Origin: Candidatus Paraprochloron terpiosi LD05
GTDB lineage: Bacteria; Cyanobacteriota; Cyanobacteriia; Cyanobacteriales; Prochloraceae
Length of the DNA stretch: 64,000 nucleotides
NCBI GenBank assembly: GCA_018141785.1
Contig: CP073341.1
Location: forward strand, 806,001 to 870,000
Direction: 5' to 3'
The position numbers were made by a program, and so were the translations under genes. Of this stretch, positions 28,239 through 38,034 are shown piece after piece. Below the pieces are notes generated by a model. It did no database searches. It was given only the letters and a program-made list of their open reading frames with translations, and was not told the origin of the DNA. Within the stretch, counting starts at the first letter, position 1. Each line of letters opens with the position of its first letter.

Positions 28239-28706
28239 CTATAAAAAACGCCAGCTCTGGAAAGTAGCAGCTTGTCCACAAGGAAGGGAGGAACCATCCA
28301 CTAAATTCCAGATAATTGTCTTCTCAATGAAGAAACGCCTCCCGGTACTGGAAATGCGCACTCCCTGATAATTATCGATAAATCCCTGCTTCGCCACTCT
28401 CTCCAGCAGTACTTCTCGTTCGGGGCGATTGATAGGTTCCGCAGTTAGTCTAGAAGGAGTGCGGGTAAAATCTTCCCAACTCATCTCCCACAAATCTAGA
28501 GCCATTTGATTGCCGTAATTGAGGATCGGGTCTTTTTCTGTACCGTGAGAAGCTACCACAAAAGGAGCAAAAAAAAGCGCCTTTGCTCGTTCTACCTCAT
28601 CCTCCTTGCTTTCTATCAATTCATGTCCTAACAGCTTCTGGTAGCTCTGCAATAGCACATCTGTCCAAGCAATTATTTCTGGTTCTCGCCAAACTTTTAC
28701 TTTCAT
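28239..28706 (-). CDS. MEKHLA-domain protein
   Basis: 155 residues. The central block I-L-N-Y-G-N-Q-M-A-L-D-L-W-E-M-S-W and the following R-L-T-A-E-P are characteristic of the PAS-like MEKHLA domain. In plants it ends HD-Zip III factors, where it is thought to sense redox or small ligands; the cyanobacterial stand-alone forms have no settled role. It ends W-R-F-L. It lies on the same strand as crtH, about 50 bases downstream of it, so the two may be co-transcribed. Confidence 0.85.
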   Translation of the reverse strand: MKVKVWREPEIIAWTDVLLQSYQKLLGHELIESKEDEVERAKALFFAPFVVASHGTEKDPILNYGNQMALDLWEMSWEDFTRTPSRLTAEPINRPEREVLLERVAKQGFIDNYQGVRISSTGRRFFIEKTIIWNLVDGSSLPCGQAATFQSWRFL

Positions 28707-28757
28707 TTATTAAGTAAGCATTAAACTAATGTTTTTATTAAATATTATCGTATAACC

Positions 28758-30281
28758 TTAATGTAAACCCAAATCCACCGCAATGCGATGAGAACAGGCG
28801 AACCCTGAAAATGCCACTGCATTCAATCCCTGACCCGGAAAGGTACTATCTCCGACGCAATAAAGTCCGGGAATAGCAGTGCGATTGAAAGGCATTCCCA
28901 ATAACCCAGGTAGCTTGCGACTGGGAATTGGTCCGTAAGTACCGTCAGATCGTCCCAAAAAGCGGCGATGGGTGCGAGGAGTACCGCATTCGAGATAGTC
29001 CAAACCAGCGTCTAATCCGGGAAATATTTTCTCCAAGCGAGCAATTAAACGTCCTGCTGCGTCTTCCTTCTTTTCCTCGTATTCTTGGGGGGAAAGTCCT
29101 TTCCAGTCTTCGATCCAACTGGGAGTAAAGCTATGAACGATGTGATAACCTGCTGGTGCCAAATCTGGATCCAGTAAAGTGGGAATGGAAACGAAAATAG
29201 TCCCTTCCGTTTCTTCCATTTTCTGCCAATCTTCTAGCAGGATATGATGACAATCAGTACCTGGGGGAAAAACTTTGCCTTCCACCCCCATATGGAGGCT
29301 GAAAAAACTCGGGGACTTTTGATAGCGTCCCTGCCATTTCTTCTCTTTTGTGGGTATGGTCTCTGGGGGCAATAATTGGGCAAATGTATCCCAACGAGTG
29401 GCATTAGAGACGATTCTTTTGCCTCGGTATTCTTTACCATTAGCTAATTGCACTCCCACTGCTTTACCCCCATGGACCAGAATCTTTGTTACCCTGGCTT
29501 TGTATAAAATCTTCCCTCCCGCTTTTACTAAACCCTCCACTAACTTTTGGGCAATTTGACCCACTCCCCCCCTCGGATAGTTGATTCCACCATAATGTCG
29601 GTCCGAAAAGACCATCCCCGCATTAATCATGGGGGTTCGCTCCGCAGGAACCACGGACCAGCAGTAACACTCCAAATCGATAAACTGGAGCAATTGAGGG
29701 TCTTTAATATAGCGACGGGCAATGTCCCCCGCATTCTGAGGCAGATATTTAACCAGTCTCAAACAAGCGAGGGGATGCTGGAAAAAGACTCGCAGCAGGT
29801 AGCGAGGTTCTTCCAGGGAAAGCAAGTCCATGGTATTGAGAGCAGTAAAGACTTGCCAACATTCTTCATAGAAGCGGCGAATACCTTTCCGTTCGTGAGG
29901 GAAATGAGCTGTGAGTTCTTGCAAAAATTTCTCATAATCGCGATGTACTTTCAGCTCTAAACCTGCCGCCAAATGGTAGTGAATTTGGACGGGATCGGCA
30001 ATTGTGTCCAGACTCATATTGACCCCTTCCAAGGCGCGGGTCAGGAGATTAGTGGTTCCCTGCTTCCCAAAGCCAAAAATCATGGAGGCTCCTACGTCAA
30101 AGCGATACCCTTCCCGCTCGAAGTACCCAGCACTCCCCCCAGGAATGAGATATTTTTCTAGCACCAGCACTTTCGCTCCTTTCGCTGCTAGCTGGGTTGC
30201 TGTCACTAAGCCGCCAATACCGGAACCAGTAACTATAACATCAAATTCTGGGGTAGGGATAGCAGGGTCTGTAGCACTCAT
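28758..30281 (-). CDS. crtH: Prolycopene (carotene cis-trans) isomerase CrtH
   Basis: 507 residues from ATG 30281; an upstream GTG (30308) in frame adds nine. The N-terminal FAD site [12 protein letters not shown] and [12 protein letters not shown], followed by [12 protein letters not shown], identify the CrtH/CRTISO family. The C-terminus has the second FAD segment [14 protein letters not shown]. The enzyme converts poly-cis lycopene made by the CrtP/CrtQ desaturases into all-trans lycopene at the membrane. This is strong evidence for an oxygenic phototroph. Confidence 0.93.
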   Translation of the reverse strand: MSATDPAIPTPEFDVIVTGSGIGGLVTATQLAAKGAKVLVLEKYLIPGGSAGYFEREGYRFDVGASMIFGFGKQGTTNLLTRALEGVNMSLDTIADPVQIHYHLAAGLELKVHRDYEKFLQELTAHFPHERKGIRRFYEECWQVFTALNTMDLLSLEEPRYLLRVFFQHPLACLRLVKYLPQNAGDIARRYIKDPQLLQFIDLECYCWSVVPAERTPMINAGMVFSDRHYGGINYPRGGVGQIAQKLVEGLVKAGGKILYKARVTKILVHGGKAVGVQLANGKEYRGKRIVSNATRWDTFAQLLPPETIPTKEKKWQGRYQKSPSFFSLHMGVEGKVFPPGTDCHHILLEDWQKMEETEGTIFVSIPTLLDPDLAPAGYHIVHSFTPSWIEDWKGLSPQEYEEKKEDAAGRLIARLEKIFPGLDAGLDYLECGTPRTHRRFLGRSDGTYGPIPSRKLPGLLGMPFNRTAIPGLYCVGDSTFPGQGLNAVAFSGFACSHRIAVDLGLH

Positions 30282-30526
30282 AAAGTTATCATCAAAGGTT
30301 TGACTCACTTATAGTTTATCCCTTGGGGCAAAAAAAAAAACAGGGGTGGGGCACTTTACTGCTTCGCCGCCACGCCTGCTGATCCTAGAGAGGAGAACAC
30401 TGCAAATAAATATAGCACTTATTGCCAAAATATATCAACAAATTGGAAAAAGTCCTCATCCTAATCCATAGATTAGGATAAGATGGTTGCGGTTTTCGTC
30501 ATTCCCCGTTACCTGCCCTACTTAAG

Positions 30527-31177
30527 ATGAGTTTACAACTGCGCGTTTACGTCCCCGATCACCCTCTGATTAAGCATTGGCTAGCTGTAGCCCGGGATAA
30601 AAATACTCCAAGTGTGCTGTTTAAAAGCGCTATGACGGAATTAGGACGCTGGTTGACTTTTGAGGCGAGTCGCTATTGGCTACCAACGGCTGAGATGAAG
30701 GTACAAACACCTCTAGCGGAATGTCCGGCAACTTTGGTTAACCCAGCAGCCCCCATAGCAGTAGTACCAATTCTGAGGGCTGGGCTGGCATTGTTAGATG
30801 GTGCCCAAACCCTATTGCCTCTGGCATCAATTTATCATTTGGGTTTGGTAAGGGATGATGAAACTTTACAACCTAGTTGCTATTTGAACAAATTACCTCT
30901 CAAGTTCCCGGATCAGACTAGGATATTAGTATTGGAACCAATGTTAGCAACTGGGGGTTCTATTATGATGGCCATGGCAGAATTAACCAGTCGCGGGGCA
31001 GATCCGGCTTTAATGCGGATTGTTTCCGTAGTTGCTGCACCGAGCGCATTAAAACAACTGGGGGAAGAATATCCCACCTTGAATATTTATACAGCAATTA
31101 TTGATGAAGGTTTGAATGGTAAAGGCTATATCGTACCTGGATTGGGAGACGCGGGCGATCGCGCTTTCGGAACCTAA
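30527..31177 (+). CDS. upp: Uracil phosphoribosyltransferase
   Basis: 216 residues, normal length. V-P-I-L-R-A-G-L-A-L and the PRPP loop V-L-E-P-M-L-A-T-G-G-S-I identify it (aspartate of the usual V-L-D-P-M is glutamate here), and G-Y-I-V-P-G-L-G-D-A-G-D-R-A-F is the C-terminal uracil site. It makes UMP from uracil and PRPP for pyrimidine salvage. It stands alone, between the divergent crtH and a small membrane-protein gene. Confidence 0.93.
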   Translation: MSLQLRVYVPDHPLIKHWLAVARDKNTPSVLFKSAMTELGRWLTFEASRYWLPTAEMKVQTPLAECPATLVNPAAPIAVVPILRAGLALLDGAQTLLPLASIYHLGLVRDDETLQPSCYLNKLPLKFPDQTRILVLEPMLATGGSIMMAMAELTSRGADPALMRIVSVVAAPSALKQLGEEYPTLNIYTAIIDEGLNGKGYIVPGLGDAGDRAFGT

Positions 31178-31259
31178 CTATATAAGTAGGCAGCTTTTGC
31201 AATAAGAGTTAATCTGGAAGAGTGATGAAGCGAACAAAGTTGAAGGGAGGGGAAGTCAA

Positions 31260-31538
31260 ATGAGTCAAAATGATGGAAATGGTGCCAGTTTTCTCGCTGG
31301 GGCGATTGTGGGTGGTGTAGTTGGGGGGTTATTGGGAACCCTATTAGCTTCTCAAAAAGAGGAAGACTCTACTGAAAAGGAGCGATCTGTACTGAAACAG
31401 GGTACCCAACCCCAGTTTAGTACAGAAGAGAGCATTGAAATGGCTCGTCAGAGCTTGGAGGAGAAAATCGCTCAGTTGAATCTGAGTATTGATGATGTGC
31501 GGGAACAACTAGGTAGAGTAAATGGCAATCCGCAGTAG
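31260..31538 (+). CDS. Small YtxH-like membrane protein
   Basis: 92 residues: a glycine-rich transmembrane segment (F-L-A-G-A-I-V-G-G-V-V-G-G-L-L-G-T-L-L-A) followed by a charged, probably helical tail. This is the layout of YtxH/gas-vesicle-GvpP-like proteins. A GGAGGGGAAG ribosome site precedes the ATG. Function is unknown. Confidence 0.7.
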   Translation: MSQNDGNGASFLAGAIVGGVVGGLLGTLLASQKEEDSTEKERSVLKQGTQPQFSTEESIEMARQSLEEKIAQLNLSIDDVREQLGRVNGNPQ

Positions 31539-31594
31539 CGAGGGATGGTTCTATTATACAATGAATCTATCGATTCAATTAATCTAGTAAAATT

Positions 31595-31867
31595 ATGGCT
31601 ATACTGCTGATTACGACTATTGTTAGATTTGTCCAAATCTATACAGTTCTCCTTATTGTTCGGGTTTTGCTCACTTGGTTTCAAACTGCCGACTGGGCGA
31701 ACCGGGCAATGTCTTTTCTCAGTCCGATTACGGATCCTTATCTCAATATTTTCCGCTCTTTTATTCCTCCCTTGGGAGGTATGGATTTCTCGCCGATTCT
31801 GGCCATTATCCTACTCCAATTGGTAAGGAGTGCTCTAGAGCAATTGGCTTTTTCAGTTATATACTAA
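31595..31867 (+). CDS. YggT-family membrane protein
   Basis: 90 residues with two hydrophobic segments and the family core V-R-V-L-L-T-W-F and L-S-P-I-T-D-P-Y-L-N-I-F-R. In cyanobacteria and plastids this family (CCB3/YlmG) is linked to thylakoid organisation and nucleoid or cytochrome b6 maturation. It follows the YtxH-like gene by 56 bases and may share its transcript. Confidence 0.85.
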   Translation: MAILLITTIVRFVQIYTVLLIVRVLLTWFQTADWANRAMSFLSPITDPYLNIFRSFIPPLGGMDFSPILAIILLQLVRSALEQLAFSVIY

Positions 31868-31899
31868 TGGTATGAGGTATAAAGTATTGAGGCTAATAC

Positions 31900-32060
31900 T
31901 TTATACTAATTTTTTATTAAACCGCAGAGACGCAGAGGGCGCAGAGAGAAGAATAGGAGAGATTTTCTCAGCAAGTGTAGGTTGGGTTGAGGAACGAAAC
32001 CCAACAGCGCCAGGGCGCAAGCCTTGCGCCCCTACAAGCGCTTACAGTTACCCGTGGTTG
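31900..32060. repeat. Dispersed intergenic repeats
   Basis: Contains an AACCGCAGAGACGCAGAGG…GCAGAGAGAAG element, also at 45286-45330 and in variant forms near 48575, 59030 and 63825. It is followed by a GGTTGGGTTGAGGAACG element with a GCGCCAGGGCGCAAG…TTGCGCCCCTAC hairpin. Such repeats are widespread between genes in cyanobacteria. Confidence 0.7.
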
Positions 32061-32142
32061 GAGCATCCCCTAATTATAGCTAGCGTTTACACAAAATATC
32101 TATGCTACAACCAGAATCTCATATATACAGGAGAGGCATCCT

Positions 32143-32400
32143 ATGACATTGCTGATTTCAGAGTATGTAGAGGGAGAGAGTTGGGATAAGGCCATCGAGC
32201 TGTTTAATTATGGCCCAACAGCTATCGATCTGGAAGACGGTGAATACAGGCTGCGGGTCTACCATAATGGTCAAAGTTGGTTTCGCTCAATCCGGCTCAA
32301 AGGGGTGTGGTCAAAAGTAGTTGATATCCTGGTCAAAAGGATCGACCCTGGCAGATTACAGCGTAGCGCACGTAATACTAAATTTTGGTATTATGTGTAA
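32143..32400 (+). pseudogene. Truncated lamin-tail-domain (LTD) fragment
   Basis: 85 codons from an ATG with a GGAGAGG ribosome site. The first 50 residues, I-S-E-Y-V-E-G-E-S-W-D-K-A-I-E-L-F-N, match the N-terminal half of a bacterial LTD domain and resemble the second LTD in the gene at 37545-42716. After R-L-K-G the sequence loses similarity and ends. Probably a gene fragment left by rearrangement. Confidence 0.6.
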
Positions 32401-32579
32401 TCATTAGTAGTACAAGACCGGCGGGAGCCGCTTATCAACCGAAACAATAGTCACATATGACCGTTTCTTCCCAACGGGTTTTGACCACACCCGAACATAA
32501 GGGCAGTTAAGCTAGCGATCGCGAGATCGGTTCAGTTAGAATGGCCTAAAAGGGTCTTGGAAATCTCTCTCACAAACAA

Positions 32580-33296
32580 ATGACAACTAACCAAGTCAAA
32601 GTCATTAACTTTTCCGGTGCGTACATAGACGCGAAATACGTTGAAAATGTTGAAAACTATCCCATTCAGAACCGTACAATCGCCGTCAACCCAGAAAAAA
32701 ATGATGCTTACCTGAAAAAAGCAAACGTCAGCATCATTCCGGCTTTTTCATCGACTATACTCAAAGATACTACCATCGAAAAAGCAAAGTCCTTACTTTT
32801 GCTGGAGGTGGTAGAGACCAACAATATTGGCAATATTGTCTTTGAGCCAGGGTGGGATCTATTCGGGAACTTCCCAGACTCGGACTTTCCCAAAAACGTA
32901 CAGCTATGGAAGTCTCCCCAAGACGAGGCGGGAATCATAGAAGTCGATCCCTATTTTATGGCCAGGCAATCGAGTGCGCCCAGTCACCAAGAAAAGTTCT
33001 GTGTCAAGGTGAATCTCTGGTATGCCCCTTCCCGTACCGATTGTGCTATCCACAACCAACATGACTTTCTGGAGATTCACACGCAAGTCTTCGGACAGGG
33101 ACGGATGCAGAAGTTCAAGGTGAAAAGTTTTGAGAGTCTCTATGAAGACCTCTTGATGACTGAGGGATACACCCAGATCGTGCCATTCTGTCAGGTTCAC
33201 GAAAACCAGCAATATACCTATCCGTGGCATCAGTATTATTCGGATACAGATTGCATCTGGATGGCGATCGAATATCATCCCCAAAAAAAAGGCTAA
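32580..33296 (+). CDS. Cupin-like protein upstream of the glucan-lyase-like gene
   Basis: 238 residues, no signal peptide. Not assigned to a named family. The C-terminal half has a cupin-like pattern: H-N-Q-H-D-F-L-E-I-H-T-Q-V-F-G-Q-G-R-M, then Y-P-W-H-Q-Y-Y-S-D-T-D-C-I-W-M-A-I-E-Y-H. These supply several histidines, a glutamate and a closing beta-strand. It lies 44 bases before the GH31 gene on the same strand, so the two are probably one operon. A metal-dependent step on the sugar made by the next enzyme is a reasonable guess, not shown by the sequence. Confidence 0.55.
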   Translation: MTTNQVKVINFSGAYIDAKYVENVENYPIQNRTIAVNPEKNDAYLKKANVSIIPAFSSTILKDTTIEKAKSLLLLEVVETNNIGNIVFEPGWDLFGNFPDSDFPKNVQLWKSPQDEAGIIEVDPYFMARQSSAPSHQEKFCVKVNLWYAPSRTDCAIHNQHDFLEIHTQVFGQGRMQKFKVKSFESLYEDLLMTEGYTQIVPFCQVHENQQYTYPWHQYYSDTDCIWMAIEYHPQKKG

Positions 33297-33340
33297 CGCC
33301 AAGGCCAACGCTAACGATCACTAAACAGAGGAGTCAAACA

Positions 33341-36300
33341 ATGCCTAGCGAAATTTTTCCAAGCAATCGCATTTATAAATTTCTCAAGGTCGATGAATAC
33401 TTTGGCCGCTACAAAGAATGGGATCAACTCGGACGGGCAAAAAGTCCTTCCTTTGACGGAAAATATACTTTGAGCCTTACATTCGACAAGGCCGGTGGAG
33501 GCCAGTGCCTCATGTTGGTTGAGGTAAGTCAGAACGATGTCTTGCGGGTGCGCTTTAACCCAACAAAAAGTGCAGCAGGGGATTACGCCAGCTCTACTCA
33601 CTTGGACAGCGAGGAGACAGACGAGGAGATATTAAGAAACAAGCAACGCACTGTAACTTACAAAAACAACGGAAATCAGGTAGTCTTGACTGCGACTAGC
33701 CAGTATAACCCCTTGGTGATGGAAGTGGTTATCACTTTGGATCCATTCGGAATCAAAGTGTTCAACAAGTCCACATCCAATTCGGAGTTTGCAGACATTC
33801 CAGTCTGGCAAACCGCAGACACTTCAATTTACTACACCGCCAATGGCACAGAGGATTATGCCATCATCCAAGCGGTCAAGAAGCCAGCCAATGCCAAGTA
33901 TATTGGGTTTGGCGAACAGGGGGGAACAAAACTCGGCAAAAATATGGACCAGTTGAATTATTTCAACTTCGATAACATGCGCTATCGAGAGGTCTATAAT
34001 AAAGGGCCTTTAGAGAACCGCGAACCCCTTTACCACTCCGAGCCTTTCTTTTACGAGTTCAATGGCATTCCGGGCAGCGATAACGTTAATGCAGTTCTCC
34101 TGGACAACCCCGGTCAAGTCTTAATGGATGTGGGCTATAGCAACTCCGGTCGCTATATGTTCGGGACTCGCTTTGGTGACCTTGACTATTACGTGTTCTT
34201 GGGAGAAGACCCGAAGAATATTTTAGATAGCTTTACAGCCTTCATCGGCCGCCCGGAGTTGAAACCGCGCTACGCCCTGGGATATCACCAAGGTTGCTAT
34301 GGGTACGAATGTGCGGCAGACCTCAAGTGGGCTGTGGAAAAATATCGGGAGTATCGAATTCCCCTTGATGGTCTTGCGGTCGATGTGGATCTCCAAAATA
34401 ACTACCGGACTTTCACCATCAAGCCGGACTACCAAACTAATAAGAACTGGCCCTACGAGCAAACGTTCGGCAGTCACAAGGACATGTTCAGTTGGTTGCG
34501 CGAGAAGGGAGTTAAGTGCAGCACGACCATTACTCCCGTGATCAGCAACCAAGATGAGGGCAACCCAAGCAACTACTCAACCTACGACGAGGGAATAAAA
34601 AACGGCTACTTTGTTCTAGACAAGCGGTACGATGCGGACAATCCCGAGAGCAAAGAGTACCAGCTCTATAGTGGCGGTAATGAATACCGTCCCAACCAAG
34701 ATCGCGGGCAAGATCCCGAAGGGTTCAATAGTGGCAACCCTTACATTGGCGAAGTATATTACGGGAACGATGGCTCTGGCAATGAGCTGGGGACCCCGGG
34801 TCATTACCCCGATTTTGGCCGTCCAGAAGTGCGCGAATGGTGGGGCAAGCAATATAAATACCTGTACGAGATGGGGCTAGAATTTGTCTGGCTGGACATG
34901 ACTACCCCAGCTATCCGCGACTTCCGTGGGGATATGAAGGGCTTTCCCTTCCAGTTATATGTGACTGACGACTTTTACCCCTCAGACGTAAAACAAAGCC
35001 CAGCGATCAAAGTTTGGAATCTGTATTCGTACAATCTCCACAAAGCCACCTACGAAGGACTCAATAACCTGTACCAACTATCCGAGGAACTGAAGTGGCG
35101 CGAAAACAAGCGCAACTTTATCATCGGGCGAGGCAGTTTTTCTGGTTCTCACCGATATGCTGGCTTATGGACTGGGGATAACTCTTCCGAATGGGATTTC
35201 CTCCAAATGAATATCTCGCAAGTCCTGTCTCTTGGCATGAATGCCTTGGCAATCACCGGGCAAGATATCGGCGGTTTTGAACGAGAATATAATAACGACG
35301 ATCAGAAGTGGGCGAGTCCAGAACTGGTGATTCGCTGGACTGCTGCAGGTGCCTTCTTACCCTGGTTCCGCAACCACTACATCCGCAAAGGGCGCAAAGA
35401 GTTCCAAGAACCATTCCAATATGTAGAGTGGTTTGGCGGCAATCCCCCAGAACCCCGGGACTTGTACTATATGGTGCCGGATATTTGCAAGCATTTCATT
35501 GAATTGCGCTACCGGCTGATGCAGCTGTTCTATGACGCATTGTTTGAGAACACTCTGACTGGTCTGCCCATCTGTCGTCCCTTGTTCCTCAACGATCCCC
35601 AAGACAAGTCTCTCTATAACGATAAAGACCAATTCCTCAACGACGAATTTTTCGTCCGCAAGGATTTCCTCGTTGCTCCGGTCTTGCGGCCTCAGACGGA
35701 AAATAACAATGATGGCAAGCGGGATGTCTATCTGCCCCAAGGTAGCTACTGGTATAACTTTAAGAACAACGTTCAGTCCCTTAGCAAGCCCGAAGAAGGC
35801 GGAACAGTGCTGCGGGATTTTGATGCCAAGATCTACAGGGGTGAAAATAACGAGCACTTTAACTTTATCGTTCCCATCTACGTCCGGGAGGCAGCGATTA
35901 TTCCCACAATCGAGCGGGAACAATATGTGGGAGAACGGAACGCCAAAGGAGAGAAGAATCCCATTACCCTGAACGTCTATCCTGATGTACAGGGGAAAGG
36001 AGGGGAATATCGGATGTACTTGGATGATGGGGAGAGTCGTTCTTCTGCCCCGAAATCACAAGTGGATGATCCCAAAGCAAACGACGAATACCGCGAGACT
36101 TTGATTACCAACAACTACACCGGGAACAAGACCCGGGTGATTGAAGTAAAGCGCGTCCACGACGGATATACGCCGCCCTTAGAGGACTTTTTCTTCGTGG
36201 CAGTATTGCACGATCCTGGCGAACAAAAGGGAACCCACGGTCCGTTGCAGAGCGTTAGCATCGGCACGACGCAGCTACCGATGGTCGGTAACAGTGATGA

Positions 36301-36409
36301 CCTCTGGGCTTCTAACAGCAACGCATGGTATTACAACGTGAGCATCAACATCAGTTTCATTAAGGTGTTCGATCAACCGTCGATCTCCATCAAGGCAGAT
36401 TATGTCTAA
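33341..36409 (+). CDS. GH31 protein, probable alpha-1,4-glucan lyase
   Basis: 1022 residues from ATG 33341 (AGGAG ribosome site about 10 bases upstream). It is a GH31 enzyme: predicted nucleophile D519 in F-V-W-L-D-M-T-T-P-A and acid/base D613 in L-W-T-G-D-N-S-S. Hydrolases of the family usually have W-I-D-M-N-E. The W-x-D-M-T-x-P-A form, together with G-L-A-V-D-V-D-L-Q-N-N and P-D-F-G-R-P-E-V-R-E-W-W-G, resembles red-algal and fungal alpha-1,4-glucan lyases as I remember them. Those cleave starch or glycogen without water to give 1,5-anhydrofructose. No signal peptide is seen, so the substrate would be cytoplasmic glycogen. An atypical alpha-glucosidase is the alternative. Confidence 0.78.
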   Translation: MPSEIFPSNRIYKFLKVDEYFGRYKEWDQLGRAKSPSFDGKYTLSLTFDKAGGGQCLMLVEVSQNDVLRVRFNPTKSAAGDYASSTHLDSEETDEEILRNKQRTVTYKNNGNQVVLTATSQYNPLVMEVVITLDPFGIKVFNKSTSNSEFADIPVWQTADTSIYYTANGTEDYAIIQAVKKPANAKYIGFGEQGGTKLGKNMDQLNYFNFDNMRYREVYNKGPLENREPLYHSEPFFYEFNGIPGSDNVNAVLLDNPGQVLMDVGYSNSGRYMFGTRFGDLDYYVFLGEDPKNILDSFTAFIGRPELKPRYALGYHQGCYGYECAADLKWAVEKYREYRIPLDGLAVDVDLQNNYRTFTIKPDYQTNKNWPYEQTFGSHKDMFSWLREKGVKCSTTITPVISNQDEGNPSNYSTYDEGIKNGYFVLDKRYDADNPESKEYQLYSGGNEYRPNQDRGQDPEGFNSGNPYIGEVYYGNDGSGNELGTPGHYPDFGRPEVREWWGKQYKYLYEMGLEFVWLDMTTPAIRDFRGDMKGFPFQLYVTDDFYPSDVKQSPAIKVWNLYSYNLHKATYEGLNNLYQLSEELKWRENKRNFIIGRGSFSGSHRYAGLWTGDNSSEWDFLQMNISQVLSLGMNALAITGQDIGGFEREYNNDDQKWASPELVIRWTAAGAFLPWFRNHYIRKGRKEFQEPFQYVEWFGGNPPEPRDLYYMVPDICKHFIELRYRLMQLFYDALFENTLTGLPICRPLFLNDPQDKSLYNDKDQFLNDEFFVRKDFLVAPVLRPQTENNNDGKRDVYLPQGSYWYNFKNNVQSLSKPEEGGTVLRDFDAKIYRGENNEHFNFIVPIYVREAAIIPTIEREQYVGERNAKGEKNPITLNVYPDVQGKGGEYRMYLDDGESRSSAPKSQVDDPKANDEYRETLITNNYTGNKTRVIEVKRVHDGYTPPLEDFFFVAVLHDPGEQKGTHGPLQSVSIGTTQLPMVGNSDDLWASNSNAWYYNVSINISFIKVFDQPSISIKADYV

Positions 36410-36868
36410 GATGTTGCTTGGTAAGTCTTAACTTAAGCATCTTCTAGCTTTAGGGCGATTCGCGAATATAGCAATAACTAGATTCGCGATCGCTCTCCCT
36501 CAAACAATAATTTTTTCTCAGCGGTATTCCCTAATAGAGTTCGCATTTAAAGAACAGAAAAAACCTGAAAAGCCCAAAAAGGCATGGAACTGTTAAATAC
36601 CAACAGAAAAGAAAAGATTTGCAATTGCCGTAGGACAGGCGATTAACAGGAGGATTTGAGGTTATAAAAACTTAGCTGAATAATTCAATAATACTTAACT
36701 TTATTATATGTGAGCGCGTAAATTATGTTTTGTTGTCAAAGCTTGAATTAACACCGTATTTTTATTTATGATGCAAACTAAAATGCTATCTTTAATTTGG
36801 TGAAGGACAATTAACAAGGAGAACCCTAAATAAAGAAAGGCTCTCTGTCCGTTGTAAGGAGATTATCT
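36410..36868. other. Intergenic region, no gene seen
   Basis: AT-rich spacer after the GH31 gene. It includes HIP1-like GCGATCGC-type cores around 36488 and a ribosome site (AAGGAG) for the following gene. No coding frame, terminator hairpin or RNA gene could be supported. Confidence 0.5.
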
Positions 36869-37417
36869 ATGATTCGTATAAATACCTTCGGGGTTTTAGA
36901 GCGGTTAAAAGCCACAGTATTAAGTGCGATCGCTATAGGTCTTTGCTTCCTATGTTTCTCCGCTCCAGCCTTTGCGAATGCTTCTGTTCCAAACGCGGAA
37001 CCGAGCATAAACTCCAATTTGGTGGCTTATTATTACATGGCTGACGAAGACACAACAGAAGAAACCAGACAAGTATGGGAACACCACATTGAGGCATGGG
37101 ACAACTCCGATCTAGCGGACATAATGTCTGACTATTCGGAAGACTCCATCTTGATTCTCAACAACACAGTTTACAAAGGTATTGACGAAATAGCCTGCGT
37201 TTTTGACAGTCTTTTTGACATATTTGCAGATGGCAACAATATAATCGCTCCCGAAACGATAGAAGGCGAAGCTATCTACATTACTTGGAACTATACGCCT
37301 CCAAACGACCATGCCTACGATGGAACGGACAGTTTTGTCGTCCGAGACCGCATAATTGAATACCAAACTATTGCATCTCGACTGTATGAAAAATACCCAG
37401 TATGTACGATGATGTAA
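36869..37417 (+). CDS. Exported NTF2/SnoaL-like protein
   Basis: 182 residues. A signal peptide (…A-I-A-I-G-L-C-F-L-C-F-S-A-P-A-F-A) is followed by an NTF2-like domain: H-H-I-E-A-W-D-N-S-D-L-A-D-I-M, then Y-S-E-D-S-I-L-I-L-N-N-T-V-Y-K-G-I-D-E-I, and a terminal strand D-S-F-V-V-R-D-R-I-I. The cone-shaped fold binds small hydrophobic ligands or acts as an isomerase or hydrolase; the role here is unknown. An AAGGAG site precedes the ATG. Confidence 0.7.
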   Translation: MIRINTFGVLERLKATVLSAIAIGLCFLCFSAPAFANASVPNAEPSINSNLVAYYYMADEDTTEETRQVWEHHIEAWDNSDLADIMSDYSEDSILILNNTVYKGIDEIACVFDSLFDIFADGNNIIAPETIEGEAIYITWNYTPPNDHAYDGTDSFVVRDRIIEYQTIASRLYEKYPVCTMM

Positions 37418-37544
37418 AACATTGTATAATATATAGCCTTTCTCAATTTACTTAGTAAATTTTGAAACGCTACAGTCCTTGTCAGGTTGCAATTGGCCGT
37501 AGTTCGTCTATTTCGAGAAACGCTATAACAATCCCTAGGTCTAG

Positions 37545-37950
37545 GGAGGCGATCTCACCCAAACTGTAGATCCTGAAACCGCAAGCAATGCCCATCAGTT
37601 CGTGGGAAGTGGAGTGGTAATAGACGCTATTGGTCGGGTGGGACAGGATCCCGGTACTGAGTGGGGTTCGGGGCGCGCCTCCACCCAAGATAATACTCTC
37701 TGGCGTCGATTTGACGTTCCCCTCAATACCCAATCCGATGATGCTTTTAACCCTAACCAGGAATGGTACGGTTTTGCATTGGGGACAATTCATCACCTGG
37801 GGGTTGCTCCTACACTCCCTCCCATACCTAAGGGGTTGATTATTTCTAAATACGAGGCTGGGAAAAGCTGGAACAAGTCTCTGGAGTTGTTTAACGGCTC
37901 CGCAGAAGCTATTGACTTGAGAGCAGGAAACTTTGTTCTGGAAATCTACT
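37545..37950 (+). pseudogene. Lamin-tail/lipase/RTX exoprotein gene, 5' fragment
   Basis: The frame opens after an in-frame TAG at 37542 and has no good start codon, so the 5' end of the gene is missing. It enters partway through one LTD domain (V-I-D-A-I-G-R-V-G-Q-D-P-G-T-E-W-G-S-G, D-N-T-L-W-R-R). A proline linker follows, then the beginning of a second LTD (I-S-K-Y-E-A-G-K-S-W-N-K-S-L-E-L-F-N). It stops at 37950, where antisense intron F begins; the next codon is completed at 40576. Confidence 0.75.
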
Positions 37951-38034
37951 ATTAGAGTCGAGGGAGATGTTGCCACCTCGCCCCTCTCCTACGAACTGTA
38001 CGTGAGACTTTCACCTCATACAGCTCAGGTGCTC

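Noticed and set aside
32401..32579. Possible small RNA or tRNA-like element upstream of the cupin-like gene.
   Set aside because: No cloverleaf or known riboswitch core could be drawn by eye; left as spacer.
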